Made by a program: the position numbers and the translations under genes. A stretch of DNA of 64,000 nt from Bacillaceae bacterium. Its GTDB lineage: Bacteria > Bacillota > Bacilli > Bacillales > Alkalibacillaceae. The stretch spans positions 62,001 to 126,000 of the forward strand of contig JACDOD010000006.1 of assembly GCA_017656265.1 (NCBI GenBank), in the 5' to 3' direction. This document shows positions 11,322 to 19,243 of the stretch, one piece after another (position 1 is the first letter of the stretch; every line of letters begins with the position of its first letter). The notes beneath the pieces were generated by a model, which was not told where the DNA came from, ran no database searches, and saw only the letters and a list, made by a program, of their open reading frames with translations.

Positions 11322-12611
11322 GTGTCTGAATTGACCATTAGTCATTTAGAGTCTTTAACATTGAAAGAATTATACGCTCTTGCAAGGGAATATAAAATAT
11401 CCTATTATTCTAAGCTTACAAAGCGAGAATTGATTTTTGCGATTTTGAAAGCACAGGCTGAAAAAGACGGATTTTTATTTATGGATGGAATACTGGAAAT
11501 CATTCCATCTGAGGGATTTGGATTTTTGCGCCCGATTAACTACTCGCCAAGTTCCGAAGATATTTACATTTCTGCTTCCCAGATCCGCCGGTTTGACTTG
11601 AGGAATGGGGACAAAGTATCCGGGAAAGTAAGACCGCCAAAGGAAAATGAACGCTACTATGGTCTGTTGCATGTGGATGCGGTTAATGGAGAAGATCCAG
11701 AGACGGCAAAAGAACGGGTGCATTTTCCGGCATTGACCCCTCTATATCCGAACCGGCTGATGAAGCTGGAAACAGAGTCCCATAAACTTTCTACCAGAAT
11801 CATCGACTTAATGGCTCCGGTAGGTTTTGGCCAGAGGGGCTTAATTGTAGCACCGCCAAAGGCTGGTAAAACCATGTTGCTTAAAGAGATAGCCAACAGC
11901 ATTTCCCAAAATCACCCGGATGCCAAACTCATCATTTTGCTGGTGGACGAGCGTCCAGAAGAAGTAACGGATATTGAGCGTTCTGTCCATGAAGATGTAG
12001 ACGTGGTCAGTTCTACATTCGATGAAGTACCTGAAAATCATATCAAAGTGTCCGAGCTTGTATTGGAGCGGGCCATGAGACTGGTTGAACATAAGCGGGA
12101 TGTTATCATTTTAATGGACAGTATTACAAGGCTCGCCCGGGCTTATAACCTGGTAATTCCGCCGAGCGGACGGACGTTATCCGGAGGTATAGATCCGGCA
12201 GCATTCCACCGTCCAAAGCGTTTCTTCGGTGCTGCGCGAAATATTGAGGAAGGCGGAAGTTTGACCATCCTGGCGACAGCTTTAATTGATACGGGATCTC
12301 GTATGGATGATGTCATTTATGAAGAATTCAAAGGTACGGGTAACATGGAACTTCACCTGGACAGAAATCTTGCCGAGCGCCGGATTTTCCCTGCGCTGGA
12401 TATTTTGCGCTCTGGAACCCGGAAAGAAGAATTGCTTCTGCCTAAATCCCATATGGACAAGATCTGGGCAATTCGCAAAACCATGAGCGATTCCCCTGAT
12501 TTTGTGGATCGATTCCTGAAGCGGCTGAAGGCTTCAAAAAACAATGACGAATTTTTCCAGATGATGGAGGAGGATATGAAAGGCAACGGCTCACACCGCC
12601 GCTATTCATAA
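11322..12611 (+). CDS. rho: Transcription termination factor Rho
   Basis: 429 residues, GTG start. Hexameric RNA-dependent ATPase that terminates transcripts and curbs antisense transcription. Order: N-terminal helical domain (1-45), cold-shock RNA-binding domain (about 50-115, GFGFLRP and YISASQIRRFDLRNGDKVSG), then the RecA-like ATPase with Walker A (APPKAGKT, about 177-184), Walker B (VIILMDSITRLARAYN), Q/R-loop region (GRTLSGGIDPAAFHRPKRFFGAARN) and the Arg-containing GTGNMELHLDRNLAERRIFPA. No long insertion. AGGTGTGGTGAT precedes the start. Confidence 0.97.
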   Translation: MSELTISHLESLTLKELYALAREYKISYYSKLTKRELIFAILKAQAEKDGFLFMDGILEIIPSEGFGFLRPINYSPSSEDIYISASQIRRFDLRNGDKVSGKVRPPKENERYYGLLHVDAVNGEDPETAKERVHFPALTPLYPNRLMKLETESHKLSTRIIDLMAPVGFGQRGLIVAPPKAGKTMLLKEIANSISQNHPDAKLIILLVDERPEEVTDIERSVHEDVDVVSSTFDEVPENHIKVSELVLERAMRLVEHKRDVIILMDSITRLARAYNLVIPPSGRTLSGGIDPAAFHRPKRFFGAARNIEEGGSLTILATALIDTGSRMDDVIYEEFKGTGNMELHLDRNLAERRIFPALDILRSGTRKEELLLPKSHMDKIWAIRKTMSDSPDFVDRFLKRLKASKNNDEFFQMMEEDMKGNGSHRRYS

Positions 12612-12658
12612 ATATTCCTCGCACTTATATTTACAAAAAATGAAGTTTATAATAAGTA

Positions 12659-12687
12659 TTGCAAAATAAAAATGAGCCTGTTATAAT
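12659..12687 (+). promoter_or_regulatory. rpmE2 promoter
   Basis: TTGCAA (12659-12664), 17 nt, TATAAT (12682-12687), close to SigA consensus, leaving a leader of about 95 nt. Confidence 0.75.
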
Positions 12688-12790
12688 CACTCTATGTGAG
12701 TTTAGATACCGTACAAAAATGTCGTAAATGAAACGACGATAGACAAAACTCTGGTTCCACAGGAATCAGGGCAGAAAAGGAGTGAAAAGC

Positions 12791-13036
12791 ATGAAAAACG
12801 GAATTCATCCTGAGTACAAGAAAGTTGTATTTCTTGATTCAAGTACGGGTTTTAAATTTTTAGGCGGATCTACAAAAACTTCTGACGAAACCATTGAATG
12901 GGAAGACGGCAACACTTACCCGGTTATTCGTGTGGAGATCAGCTCATCTTCACATCCATTCTACACCGGTAAGCAGAAAGCTGATAAAGCTGGTGGACGT
13001 GTAGATCGCTTTAAGAAAAAATACAATCTTAAGTAA
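12791..13036 (+). CDS. rpmE2: Ribosomal protein L31, type B (zinc-independent)
   Basis: 81 residues with no cysteine, so it lacks the four-Cys zinc site of L31 type A. The sequence ([50 protein letters not shown]) is the type B form. In B. subtilis the zinc form RpmE sits between rho and tdk, and the type B paralogue, elsewhere, is derepressed by Zur in zinc starvation. Here the type B gene holds the rho-tdk locus. No Zur-box is evident near its promoter. AAGGAG lies 8 nt before ATG 12791. Confidence 0.95.
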   Translation: MKNGIHPEYKKVVFLDSSTGFKFLGGSTKTSDETIEWEDGNTYPVIRVEISSSSHPFYTGKQKADKAGGRVDRFKKKYNLK

Positions 13037-13055
13037 GATGTTTTTCATGGATGGA

Positions 13056-13088
13056 AAACAGGCAAACATTCATATTTGCCTGTTTTTT
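13056..13088 (+). terminator. Terminator after rpmE2
   Basis: AAACAGGCAAA (13056-13066) and TTTGCCTGTTT (13075-13085) form an 11-bp stem continuing into a T run. Confidence 0.88.
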
Positions 13089-13197
13089 TACTTATAAAGA
13101 CAGATCGTAAACTGGATCGGTATGATCATCGCCCTGAGGAAGGGCCGGTGATGGATTCTTCTGTACATAAGGTGAGCTTGGAAGGGGGAGACACCTG

Positions 13198-13812
13198 GTG
13201 CATGTAATGAAACAAAACGGCTGGGTAGAAGTGATTTGCGGCAGTATGTTTTCCGGAAAGTCGGAAGAATTAATTCGCAGGGTAAAGAGAGCTACGTACG
13301 GAAATCTGTCTGTCCGGGTTTTTAAACCGGTAATTGACAACCGTTACAGCAAAGATTCAGTAGTATCCCATGACGGCTCTTCTTTTGAGGCAATCCCTGT
13401 GGGGCATTCAGAGGAAATCTATGAGCACGTTCATGAGAACATAGATGTCATCGGGATTGATGAAGTGCAATTTTTTGATGAAAAAATCGTGGAAGTAGTG
13501 GAACAGCTGGCTTATAAAGGGCATCGGGTGATTGCGGCTGGGCTGGATACGGATTTTCGCGGGGAACCTTTTGGTCCGGTTCCGGAACTGATGGCCATCA
13601 GCGAATCGGTGACCAAATTAAACGCCATTTGCCCGATCTGCGGCTCTCCGGCAAGCCGGACACAGCGGTTAATTAATGGCAATCCCGCATCCTATGATGA
13701 TCCCGTCATTTTAGTTGGGGCTGCGGAATCCTATGAACCCCGCTGCCGTCATCATCATGAAGTGCCTAACAAGCCTGGGCAAGAGGAACCTGTGGCATCA
13801 AAAGAAAGATAA
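13198..13812 (+). CDS. tdk: Thymidine kinase
   Basis: 204 residues. Phosphorylates deoxythymidine with ATP (salvage). TK1-type features: P-loop GSMFSGKS (15-22), Walker B-like [22 protein letters not shown], and a Zn site using CPICG and C-R-H-H-H near the C-terminus around the lasso loop ([15 protein letters not shown]). The GTG at 13198 has GGGGGAG 7 nt upstream; ATG 13207 is possible but poorly spaced. The C-terminal extension [15 protein letters not shown] is not conserved in the family. Confidence 0.95.
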   Translation: MHVMKQNGWVEVICGSMFSGKSEELIRRVKRATYGNLSVRVFKPVIDNRYSKDSVVSHDGSSFEAIPVGHSEEIYEHVHENIDVIGIDEVQFFDEKIVEVVEQLAYKGHRVIAAGLDTDFRGEPFGPVPELMAISESVTKLNAICPICGSPASRTQRLINGNPASYDDPVILVGAAESYEPRCRHHHEVPNKPGQEEPVASKER

Positions 13813-13832
13813 CAAATGAAATGTTTTCCATC

Positions 13833-13911
13833 GAGGCTGGGACTAAATGGATAACGTAATGGAATATCCGAACTGTATTCAATCGTCGCATGAATGAGTT
13901 CGGATTTTTTT
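13833..13911 (+). terminator. tdk terminator preceded by GAGGCTGGGAC repeat block
   Basis: ATCCGAACT (13866-13874) pairs with AGTTCGGAT (13897-13905), followed by seven T. The GAGGCTGGGAC block at 13833 and this stem match the arrangement after icmF (2552, 2801-2855). Confidence 0.8.
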
Positions 13912-13976
13912 GCTTAGAGAGATAAGAAAATATAAAATTTGAGTCTTACACAATTCTTCAATGGACGGAATGATTG

Positions 13977-14091
13977 TCTAGCTGCAGCGCCCAGCCCCTC
14001 GAGCTGCTTCGGCCCCCCTGCGGCGACGACAGCCTCCTCGGTGGCCCTCCAGCAGTTTTCGGGGCTAAGCGAGGCGCTTCCGCTTTTCTTT
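13977..14091 (+). repeat. Bacillaceae-type interspersed repeat
   Basis: Begins GTCTAGCTGCAGCGCCCAGC and ends GGGGCTAAGCGAGGCGCTTCCGCTTTTC. The two ends are mutually complementary (AGCGCC...CCCC against GGGG...GGCGCT), with a GC-rich middle. From memory, near-identical blocks (CAGCGCC...CCCTCGAG...GCTTCGG...GGGGCT...GGCGCTT) are scattered in many Bacillus genomes. Noncoding. Confidence 0.7.
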
Positions 14092-14255
14092 TCAACATGC
14101 TTCGCTTTCCGCGGGCACGGCCTCAACTTCCTCGACAACTCATTCTTCGTTGTCTGTGGGATTTTCGGCTCGTGCTGTTCCCGCGACGCACAGGACGTGC
14201 TAGTGTCGACGTTGGCCACAGGAGGTGGCCGGTTTTAGTTGACCAGGAGTCTCGC
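14092..14255 (-). repeat. Dispersed GC-rich repeat, copy 2 (inverted relative to copy 1)
   Basis: Reverse complement of 2623-2787 with only a handful of differences over about 160 bp, including the shared stretches CCAACGTCGACACTAGCACG and CCGTGCCCGCGGAAAGCGAA. It abuts the repeat at 13977-14091. Confidence 0.85.
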
Positions 14256-14303
14256 ATGTGGACTTCGATACATGTTCTTTAACCAATTGTTCGTCTTCTC
14301 CAT
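14235..14303 (-). CDS. Possible 22-residue ORF ending inside the repeat
   Basis: Minus-strand ATG at 14303 with GGGGGAAAGGA just upstream encodes MEKTNNWLKNMYRSPHARLLVN. The last seven or so codons and the stop lie in the repeat element, so if real it could be a gene cut short by insertion. A possible promoter, TTGACA (14395-14400) and TAAACT (14371-14376) on the minus strand with an 18-nt spacer, lies about 70 nt upstream. No family is recognised. Confidence 0.22.
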   Translation of the reverse strand: MEKTNNWLKNMYRSPHARLLVN

Positions 14304-14658
14304 TGTGTATTCCTTTCCCCCAGTCTTTTTAGAATTAAATCGTCTTTCCATTAAGGCAGAAGGAGCATTTAGTTTAGTGTGCGTCACAGGGATTTGTCAA
14401 TCTTCATTGAGGTTTATCGATCTCCGCAAGCCTTGATCCCCCTTCACCTCAATTTGTCACCCACTGCAAGGTAAAATTTCACCGAAGCGGCCATTTAGGA
14501 TTATAATAACCGTAGAAGGAAGTGACGTTCAGCTTTTCGTCCAGTGACAGGCGGTGCTACCAGCCTTTAAATAAGTAGGCAGTATCGGTACCGGAAAGTT
14601 CTTCCTTTGAAAAGTCCCTGTGTATGATGCGGGCAGGGTACTTTAAGCTTTTCTTGTT
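14304..14658. other. Gene-free region between tdk repeats and prfA
   Basis: No ORF with a convincing SD or family match. It contains an inverted repeat ATTGAGGT (14406-14413) / ACCTCAAT (14446-14453), with GATC/GATC pairing inside, and the possible minus-strand promoter described for 14235-14303. Confidence 0.4.
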
Positions 14659-14687
14659 TTGACGCATCTATACTCCTGTACTATAAT
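14659..14687 (+). promoter_or_regulatory. prfA promoter
   Basis: TTGACG (14659-14664), 17 nt, TATAAT (14682-14687); prfA begins about 34 nt downstream of the -10. Confidence 0.8.
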
Positions 14688-14720
14688 TAGAATGTTTAGG
14701 AGCAAAAAGAGGTGGATGAC

Positions 14721-15791
14721 GTGTTAGAAAAATTACAATCCATTGAAGATCGTTATGAAAAATTAAATGAATTATTAAGCGATCCGGAAGTCATTAGTGA
14801 TTCAAAAAAATTAAGGGAATATTCGAAAGAACAATCCGATCTGGAAGAAGTCGTTCAGACATTTCGAACATATAAAGATGTAACCAGCCAGCTGGATGAT
14901 GCAAAATCCATGCTGGAAGATGACCTGGATGACGATATGCGGGATATGGTCAAAGAGGAGATCAGTGAGCTGTCCTCTGAAAAAGAAGACCTGGAAGCCC
15001 GGCTGAAAATTCTGCTTATCCCTAAAGATCCAAATGACGAGAAAAACGTTATTATGGAGATCCGCGGGGCAGCGGGCGGAGAAGAAGCAGCATTATTCGC
15101 AGGAGACCTGTACCGGATGTATACCCGCTATGCCGAGTCCCAGGGCTGGAAAACAGAAGTCATTGAATCCAACGAATCGGATCTTGGCGGATATAAAGAG
15201 ATTATTTTCATGATTAAAGGAAACGGCGCTTATTCCAAACTAAAATTTGAAAACGGGGCCCACAGGGTTCAGCGTGTTCCTGAAACAGAATCAGGCGGGC
15301 GTATCCATACGTCTACAGCAACCGTTGCTGCTCTTCCGGAGGCGGAAGAAGTAGAAGTCGAGATCCACGAAAAAGATATTCGAGTGGATACATTTGCATC
15401 CAGCGGTCCAGGTGGACAGAGCGTTAACACGACGATGTCAGCTGTACGTCTGACTCACCTTCCTACTGGAATTGTGGTTTCGTGTCAGGATGAAAAATCC
15501 CAGATCAAAAACAAAGAAAAAGCGATGAAAGTTCTCCGTGCCCGGGTGTATGATAAATTTCAGCGTGAGGCACAGGAAGAATATGATCAGACGAGAAAAT
15601 CTGCGATTGGTTCCGGTGATCGCTCTGAACGGATCCGCACGTACAATTTCCCGCAAAATCGGGTTACCGACCATCGCATTGGTTTGACCATTCAGAAACT
15701 GGATCAAATTTTAGAAGGCAAACTTGAAGAAATTATTGATGCACTAATCATTGAAGAGCAGACAAAGAAACTCGAGGAAATTGGTGAGTAG
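14721..15791 (+). CDS. prfA: Peptide chain release factor 1
   Basis: 356 residues, the same length as B. subtilis PrfA when read from GTG 14721, which has AGAGGTGG 5 nt upstream; an in-frame GTG at 14712 overlaps the SD. Recognises UAA and UAG and triggers peptide release. The GGQ loop ([12 protein letters not shown]) is at residues 231-233 and is the methylation target of PrmC, encoded next. The codon-recognition region lies before it ([23 protein letters not shown]). Confidence 0.97.
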   Translation: MLEKLQSIEDRYEKLNELLSDPEVISDSKKLREYSKEQSDLEEVVQTFRTYKDVTSQLDDAKSMLEDDLDDDMRDMVKEEISELSSEKEDLEARLKILLIPKDPNDEKNVIMEIRGAAGGEEAALFAGDLYRMYTRYAESQGWKTEVIESNESDLGGYKEIIFMIKGNGAYSKLKFENGAHRVQRVPETESGGRIHTSTATVAALPEAEEVEVEIHEKDIRVDTFASSGPGGQSVNTTMSAVRLTHLPTGIVVSCQDEKSQIKNKEKAMKVLRARVYDKFQREAQEEYDQTRKSAIGSGDRSERIRTYNFPQNRVTDHRIGLTIQKLDQILEGKLEEIIDALIIEEQTKKLEEIGE

Positions 15792-15792
15792 C

Positions 15793-16647
15793 ATGAACTT
15801 TGAAACCATCCGGGAGGCCCGCCAGTGGGCTTCTCTTTTTTTGGAACAACATCATCGGGAAAAGCAGGTAGCGGACCTGCTGTTAATGCACCATCTTAAG
15901 ATCAGCCGGGCACGCCTGCTCGCGGATTTGCGGGATCCTTTTCCAGATGGGGCAAGGGATGATTTTATCAGGGATATCAAAGCCCATGCTTTAAAAGGTG
16001 TGCCGGTTCAGCATTTGACCGGTGAGGAAATGTTTTACGGACGCCCCTTTAAAGTCAATAATCAGGTGCTGGTGCCCCGGCAGGAAACAGAAGAGCTGGT
16101 CGAAGGGGTGCTGGATGAGATAAATGGTTTAAAGGAACCGATTACTGTTGTTGATGTTGGAACAGGAAGCGGCATCATTGCCATTACCCTGAAAAAAGAA
16201 CGGCCGGATCTGACTGTCTATGCTACTGATATTTCCGAAGGTGCATTAAAAATAGCCAGAGAGAACGCTGACAGACACCGGGCAGAGGTACACTTTCTTA
16301 AAGGAGATTTTTTGATCCCTTTAATAGAAGGCAATATTAAAGCTGATGTCATCGTGTCCAATCCGCCCTATATCCCTCTCTATGAAAAGGATGAGCTACA
16401 GGATGTGGTGCGGAATTATGACCCTCACTTAGCCCTTTTCGGAGGTGAGGATGGGCTGGATGCATACAGAGCGATCGTAAAACAGGCGGGCTACGTACAA
16501 AAAGATAGGACATGCCTGGCCTTTGAAATAGGCCACCAGCAGGGCAAGGATGTCTCCGATTTGATTTTCCGTCAGTTTCCAGGTTCCAGCCCAGAGATTA
16601 AGCAGGATATAAATGGAAAAGAACGGATGGTGTTTTGCTGGATTTAA
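15793..16647 (+). CDS. prmC: Release factor glutamine methyltransferase
   Basis: 284 residues. SAM-dependent N5-methylation of the Gln in the GGQ loop of release factors. N-terminal helical domain (about 1-75) then a Rossmann methyltransferase: VPRQETEELVEGVL, SAM-binding VVDVGTGSGIIAI, and the NPPYIP active-site motif (VSNPPYIPLYEKDEL). ATG 15793 is 1 nt after the prfA stop, so the two are translated from one message; an alternative start inside prfA has no SD. Confidence 0.96.
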   Translation: MNFETIREARQWASLFLEQHHREKQVADLLLMHHLKISRARLLADLRDPFPDGARDDFIRDIKAHALKGVPVQHLTGEEMFYGRPFKVNNQVLVPRQETEELVEGVLDEINGLKEPITVVDVGTGSGIIAITLKKERPDLTVYATDISEGALKIARENADRHRAEVHFLKGDFLIPLIEGNIKADVIVSNPPYIPLYEKDELQDVVRNYDPHLALFGGEDGLDAYRAIVKQAGYVQKDRTCLAFEIGHQQGKDVSDLIFRQFPGSSPEIKQDINGKERMVFCWI

Positions 16648-16665
16648 CTTACCTCCGAAAGAAGT

Positions 16666-16699
16666 CTCCATCTCCTAGCGTTAGCGTAGGTGGTGGGAG
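16666..16699. repeat. Hairpin palindrome between prmC and spoIIR
   Basis: CTCC...CCTA (16666-16676) pairs with TAGG...GGGAG (16687-16699) around a GCGTTAGCG loop, with one bulge and one mismatch. It lacks a T run, so it is more likely a palindromic repeat unit than a terminator. Confidence 0.45.
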
Positions 16700-16873
16700 T
16701 ATGTCACAAGCACGCATATTTGCTGGAGTGCCGAACTTCTCTATTAAACAACGGTCTACGTTCCACTTCATTTTTGACAGAATCTATCAATCTAAAAAAA
16801 TATGATTTTAACGTTTAAAATATCAAATGTCTGCCCATACTGTAGCCAAACGATGTTACAGGGGGCGGGAAAC

Positions 16874-17497
16874 ATGAAAAAAGCAATAATAATGTTATTC
16901 ATTGGAATGATTCTTTTCATTCATCCTCAGTCGGGCTATGGAAGCGAAAGTTCTGATCCAGCCATTCAGGTTATCCCCGATGAGGCGATCAGACTGAGGA
17001 TTCTGGCTAACTCGAACAGTGAAGAAGATCAACGGCTGAAACGGATCATTCGCGATCAGGTTAATGCCGAAATCACCACCTGGGTAGAAGATTTAACGTC
17101 AATTGAAAAAGCAAGAACATTAATAGAAAATAGAATCGGACAGATTGAACACACCGTAGGACAGGTATTGAAGGAACAGGGTGCAGACTATTCCTATGGT
17201 GTAGAATATGGGATGGTGAACTTTCCGGCCAAACTTTATGGCAGCTACCTGTACCCCCCGGGAGAGTATGAGGCGATTCTGATTACGATTGGTGCAGGAA
17301 AAGGGGATAACTGGTGGTGTGTTCTGTTTCCGCCACTATGTTTTCTTGACTTTTCCAATGGAACAACGGTCACAGCCGATGAAACTGCAACCGATTTAGA
17401 TGAAGGCCAGAAGTCAGGTAAACAAGCAAAAGTGAAATTTTTTGTGGTCGAATGGGCCGAACAGCTCTGGGACTGGATTTTATCTGTTTTTGCCTGA
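16874..17497 (+). CDS. spoIIR: Stage II sporulation protein R
   Basis: 207 residues. Made in the forespore under SigF and secreted to the intermembrane space, where it activates the protease SpoIIGA so that pro-SigE is cleaved in the mother cell. A signal peptide spans about residues 1-25 (MKKAIIMLFIGMILFIHP). Family motifs are IRLRILANSNSEEDQRLKRIIRD and WWCVLFPPLCFLD. ATG 16874 follows AGGGGGCGGG; an upstream in-frame ATG would spoil the signal peptide. Position after prmC matches B. subtilis. I could not identify a convincing SigF promoter. Confidence 0.94.
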   Translation: MKKAIIMLFIGMILFIHPQSGYGSESSDPAIQVIPDEAIRLRILANSNSEEDQRLKRIIRDQVNAEITTWVEDLTSIEKARTLIENRIGQIEHTVGQVLKEQGADYSYGVEYGMVNFPAKLYGSYLYPPGEYEAILITIGAGKGDNWWCVLFPPLCFLDFSNGTTVTADETATDLDEGQKSGKQAKVKFFVVEWAEQLWDWILSVFA

Positions 17498-17603
17498 TGA
17501 TTACGGCCATATTCTATAAAAGGTTGGTCATTTTTTAGATTTAATAGAATAGATCGCTCCCCGAACTCATAGAGTAGAATGAAAACAATCCAGGGGAGTG
17601 ATC

Positions 17604-18017
17604 GTGTTGATTCAAATTACACCATCTAAAGACTATTCAATGGAAGAACTGGAATCGTTCTTTGGAGATGTCTGGGATAAGCAGACCGATCGGGAGAAAC
17701 TTTATGAATATGGAAGATATATGCTTGTTCATGGGAAGAAAAAAGCATTTTTTGCAATTTTGCCTGCGGGAGATCAGTCCGGCTGGCTCCGGGCGCTGTA
17801 TATGAAAGAGGGACTCACACCGGCATTTCTCATGATGGTTTTTGAATGGGTTCAACAGGAAGCAGTGCGTGCAGGCTTTAAACATATTTATGCCTTGAGC
17901 CGTGATGAATCAACGGAAACCTTGCTGGAAACCATTGGATTTCAAAGGATTGATCAATTGCCGACACGTATAGACGATCAGCAGACTGACTGTTCAGGCT
18001 GGGTGTGGACAGCATAA
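17604..18017 (+). CDS. Small GNAT-like protein, function unknown
   Basis: 137 residues from GTG 17604 (AGGGGAG 5 nt upstream; TTG 17607 also possible). The C-terminal half reads like a GNAT fold (FEWVQQEAVRAGFKHIYALSRDESTETLLETIGFQRIDQLP), the final alpha-beta pair usual for acetyltransferases. The acetyl-CoA pyrophosphate loop (R/Q-x-x-G-x-G/A) is not evident, so catalytic activity is doubtful. It sits where B. subtilis has the acetyltransferase-family gene ywlB, between spoIIR and ywlC, but is clearly divergent. Confidence 0.6.
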   Translation: MLIQITPSKDYSMEELESFFGDVWDKQTDREKLYEYGRYMLVHGKKKAFFAILPAGDQSGWLRALYMKEGLTPAFLMMVFEWVQQEAVRAGFKHIYALSRDESTETLLETIGFQRIDQLPTRIDDQQTDCSGWVWTA

Positions 18018-18061
18018 TTATCCACATATGTGAATAACTGCTGTGGATAACTTGGGGATAA
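18018..18061. promoter_or_regulatory. DnaA-box cluster between the GNAT-like gene and ywlC
   Basis: Four DnaA boxes in 44 bp: TTATCCACA at 18018-18026 (+, perfect); TGTGAATAA at 18029-18037 (minus, one mismatch); TGTGGATAA at 18042-18050 (minus, perfect); TGGGGATAA at 18053-18061 (minus, one mismatch). Starts are 11, 13 and 11 bp apart, close to helical phasing. As I recall, B. subtilis has a DnaA-box cluster at its ywlC locus that titrates DnaA and restrains initiation. Confidence 0.8.
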
Positions 18062-18089
18062 ATGCTTGATAACGGGAAAGGGGATTACA

Positions 18090-19136
18090 ATGACCGAAGC
18101 AGCATATGAGACAAAATACTGGAATGTGACAACTGAAGAAGCAGCACCTGATCATCCGTCTATCCAGAAGGCAAGCCATGCATTAATCAATCAGGAAGTG
18201 ATCGCCTTTCCGACTGAAACAGTTTATGGATTGGGGGCAGATGCCACAAGCGATGAAGCCGTCAAAAAAATTTTTGCCGCTAAAGGCCGTCCGTCCGATA
18301 ATCCACTAATTGTCCACATCGGTGATCAAGAAGATGTCCACAAACTGGTGACGGAAGTTCCGGAAGTGGCCCAAAAACTGATGGATGCTTTTTGGCCAGG
18401 CCCTCTCACCATCATTCTTACGAGCAATGGAACCTGTGCATCCAGTGTGACAGCTGGATTGTCCACAGTAGGAATCCGTATGCCGGATCATCCGGTGGCC
18501 CGGGCGTTATTGCAGGCGAGTGGTCTCCCGGTAGCAGCCCCCAGTGCCAATCGGTCAGGACGGCCGAGCCCGACCAGTGCTGCCCATGTTCTGGAAGACT
18601 TATCGGGAAGGATTTACGGGGTTTTAGATGGCGGGACAACCGGTGTGGGCGTTGAGTCCACCGTTGTGGAATGTACGGGTGAGGTTCCTGTCATCCTTCG
18701 CCCGGGTGGTGTATCCAGGGAAGAGCTGGAACAAATTGTCCCTGCTGTGAACATTGATCCTGCCCTTAATAATAAACGGGAAAAGCCGAAATCCCCGGGG
18801 ATGAAATATACCCATTATGCACCAGTTGCCCCTTTATGGCTCGTCAAAGGGGATCTGGAATTTTTCCAGAGACAAATAGACAGGCTGCAATCCGAGGGAA
18901 AAATCGTCGGGGTCATGGTGAGCAAAGAAAGCGCTGGAGCGTTAAAAGCTTCACATCTTAAGACATATGGAAGCCGGGAAAATTTGGCTACTATTGCAGC
19001 AGGTCTCTATGATGCCCTTCGCTCCTTTGATCATGAACCTGTAGATATCATTCTGGCAGAAACCTTTCCAAACGACGGCATCGGAGCTGCAGTCATGAAT
19101 AGACTCGAAAAAGCGTCCACTGGAATCATCGAATAA
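18090..19136 (+). CDS. tsaC: L-threonylcarbamoyladenylate synthase
   Basis: 348 residues, the two-domain Sua5/YwlC form. Makes threonylcarbamoyl-AMP from Thr, bicarbonate and ATP for t6A37 modification of ANN-decoding tRNAs. The YrdC domain fills about residues 20-210 (TETVYGLGADATSDEAVKKIFAAKGRPSDNPL, WPGPLTIIL, GIRMPDHPVARALL, PSANRSGRPSPTSAAHV, ILRPGGVS). The C-terminal Sua5 domain (about 235-348) follows the linker KSPGMKYTHYAP. AAAGGGG lies 6 nt before ATG 18090. The DnaA-box cluster sits directly upstream and may affect its transcription. Confidence 0.95.
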   Translation: MTEAAYETKYWNVTTEEAAPDHPSIQKASHALINQEVIAFPTETVYGLGADATSDEAVKKIFAAKGRPSDNPLIVHIGDQEDVHKLVTEVPEVAQKLMDAFWPGPLTIILTSNGTCASSVTAGLSTVGIRMPDHPVARALLQASGLPVAAPSANRSGRPSPTSAAHVLEDLSGRIYGVLDGGTTGVGVESTVVECTGEVPVILRPGGVSREELEQIVPAVNIDPALNNKREKPKSPGMKYTHYAPVAPLWLVKGDLEFFQRQIDRLQSEGKIVGVMVSKESAGALKASHLKTYGSRENLATIAAGLYDALRSFDHEPVDIILAETFPNDGIGAAVMNRLEKASTGIIE

Positions 19137-19172
19137 ACGTCGTGGAAATTGGATCATTATTTGTTTGAGAAT

Positions 19173-19240
19173 AAAATCCTCCTTCTAATTGGGACAGCCC
19201 ATGCATATATTTGAGTGTAGCATGTCCAGGGGAGGATTTT
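19173..19240 (+). promoter_or_regulatory. SD-sequestering hairpin before mntP
   Basis: AAAATCCTCC (19173-19182) is a perfect 10-nt complement of GGAGGATTTT (19231-19240), which carries the mntP SD; inner pairing GGGACA/TGTCC and GCATG complementarity extend the fold. Translation would be blocked unless the structure opens. It does not resemble the yybP-ykoY manganese riboswitch I know from other mntP genes. Confidence 0.65.
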
Positions 19241-19243
19241 TGC

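Noticed and set aside
13914-14282. Several overlapping ORFs of about 100 codons between tdk and prfA
   Set aside because: They run through two known-type noncoding repeats and contain compositionally odd Arg/Pro/Ser-rich reading.
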